From Acidaminococcus sp. (GTDB lineage: Bacteria; Bacillota; Negativicutes; Acidaminococcales; Acidaminococcaceae), in NCBI GenBank assembly GCA_019416065.1, contig DXYB01000005.1, forward strand, positions 10,830 to 74,829: a DNA stretch of 64,000 nt. Reading direction: 5' to 3'. Both the position numbers and the translations under genes were made by a program. The notes beneath the pieces are model-generated. The model was given only the letters and a program-made list of their open reading frames with translations, was not told the DNA's origin and did no database searches. This document shows positions 63,893-64,000 of this stretch, piece by piece; position 1 is the stretch's first letter, and each line of letters starts with the position of its first letter.

Positions 63893-64000
63893 TTACTGCC
63901 AGCCAATAATAAGGGCCAAGGCCACCGTAGCCATCTGGGTAAGAAGCAATGTGAATGTCAATGAAAAAGTGAACCACTCGCTGATGAATTTTTGAGCCAC
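63893..64000 (-). CDS. C-terminal end of a membrane protein (cut by right edge)
   Basis: The last 35 residues of a minus-strand gene, ending in a hydrophobic helix (FTLLLTQMATVALALIIGW). Too short for family assignment. It is supported as real by the open frame to the edge, the stop near the shared terminator and the membrane-like composition. Confidence 0.55.
   Translation of the reverse strand: MAQKFISEWFTFSLTFTLLLTQMATVALALIIGWQ

Noticed and set aside
1..64000. CRISPR array, tRNA, rRNA or insertion sequence
   Set aside because: No regularly spaced repeats, no cloverleaf-like stretches in the short intergenic regions, and no transposase frames were seen.

Overview
The window looks like a chromosome segment of an anaerobic, low-to-mid GC Bacillota, most likely a Negativicute of the Acidaminococcaceae type. 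This is inferred from gene content: meso-diaminopimelate dehydrogenase, a GltS glutamate symporter, a Tct tricarboxylate transporter, a PyrK/PyrD-1B dihydroorotate dehydrogenase, a stand-alone AICAR formyltransferase, and a DinB/YolD-like pair. No rRNA, tRNA, CRISPR array or intact insertion sequence was seen.

Layout. (1) Positions 1-8567 are a decayed prophage edge. A giant polyvalent virion-type protein runs off the left end and is broken by a one-base frameshift. It is followed by a 5'-truncated phage gene abutting the C-terminal part of a tyrosine integrase. (2) 8694-14825 hold a MATE exporter and a short type IV pilus/type II secretion-like operon: platform protein, one canonical major pseudopilin, four atypical minor ones, and a secreted chagasin-like protein at the end. 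(3) 15007-26571 hold mutS2 with a U32 peptidase, a secreted esterase, HMG-CoA lyase with a divergent LysR regulator, an IlvD/Edd dehydratase and a DUF4153 membrane protein. (4) 26658-37532 are a complete de novo pyrimidine operon, pyrB-pyrC-carA-carB-pyrK-pyrD-pyrF-pyrE, ending with an AICAR formyltransferase gene. Its leader contains a recognisable PyrR-type attenuator. (5) 37538-43210 hold ddh, a DUF2798 gene with an unusual leader, an SOS-type Y-family polymerase with an overlapping YolD-like gene, an unknown protein and gltS.

(6) 43341-53702 form a tightly packed, mostly overlapping operon: miaB-mutS-mutL-rsmJ-like-miaA-xerD-divergent polysaccharide deacetylase-htpX. It joins mismatch repair, tRNA modification and chromosome resolution. 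(7) 53846-57196 hold a phosphohexomutase and a DUF1858/DUF438/hemerythrin/PAS protein. (8) 57492-62998, on the plus strand, hold tctC-tctB-tctA followed across a terminator by an ABC transporter of the nitrate/sulfonate/taurine type. (9) 63165-63797 hold lexA under a near-consensus promoter overlapped by a palindrome, CAAACGCATGTTTG. A near copy, CAAACATTTGTTTG, lies upstream of the Y-family polymerase. A fragment of a membrane protein gene is cut by the right edge.

The most rewarding items are the polyvalent phage protein (predicted nuclease-like, ADP-ribosyltransferase-like and zincin modules in one chain), the PyrR attenuator, the two matching LexA boxes, the small YolD-like gene hidden in the dinB overlap, and the promoter-hairpin-terminator arrangement before the DUF2798 gene.
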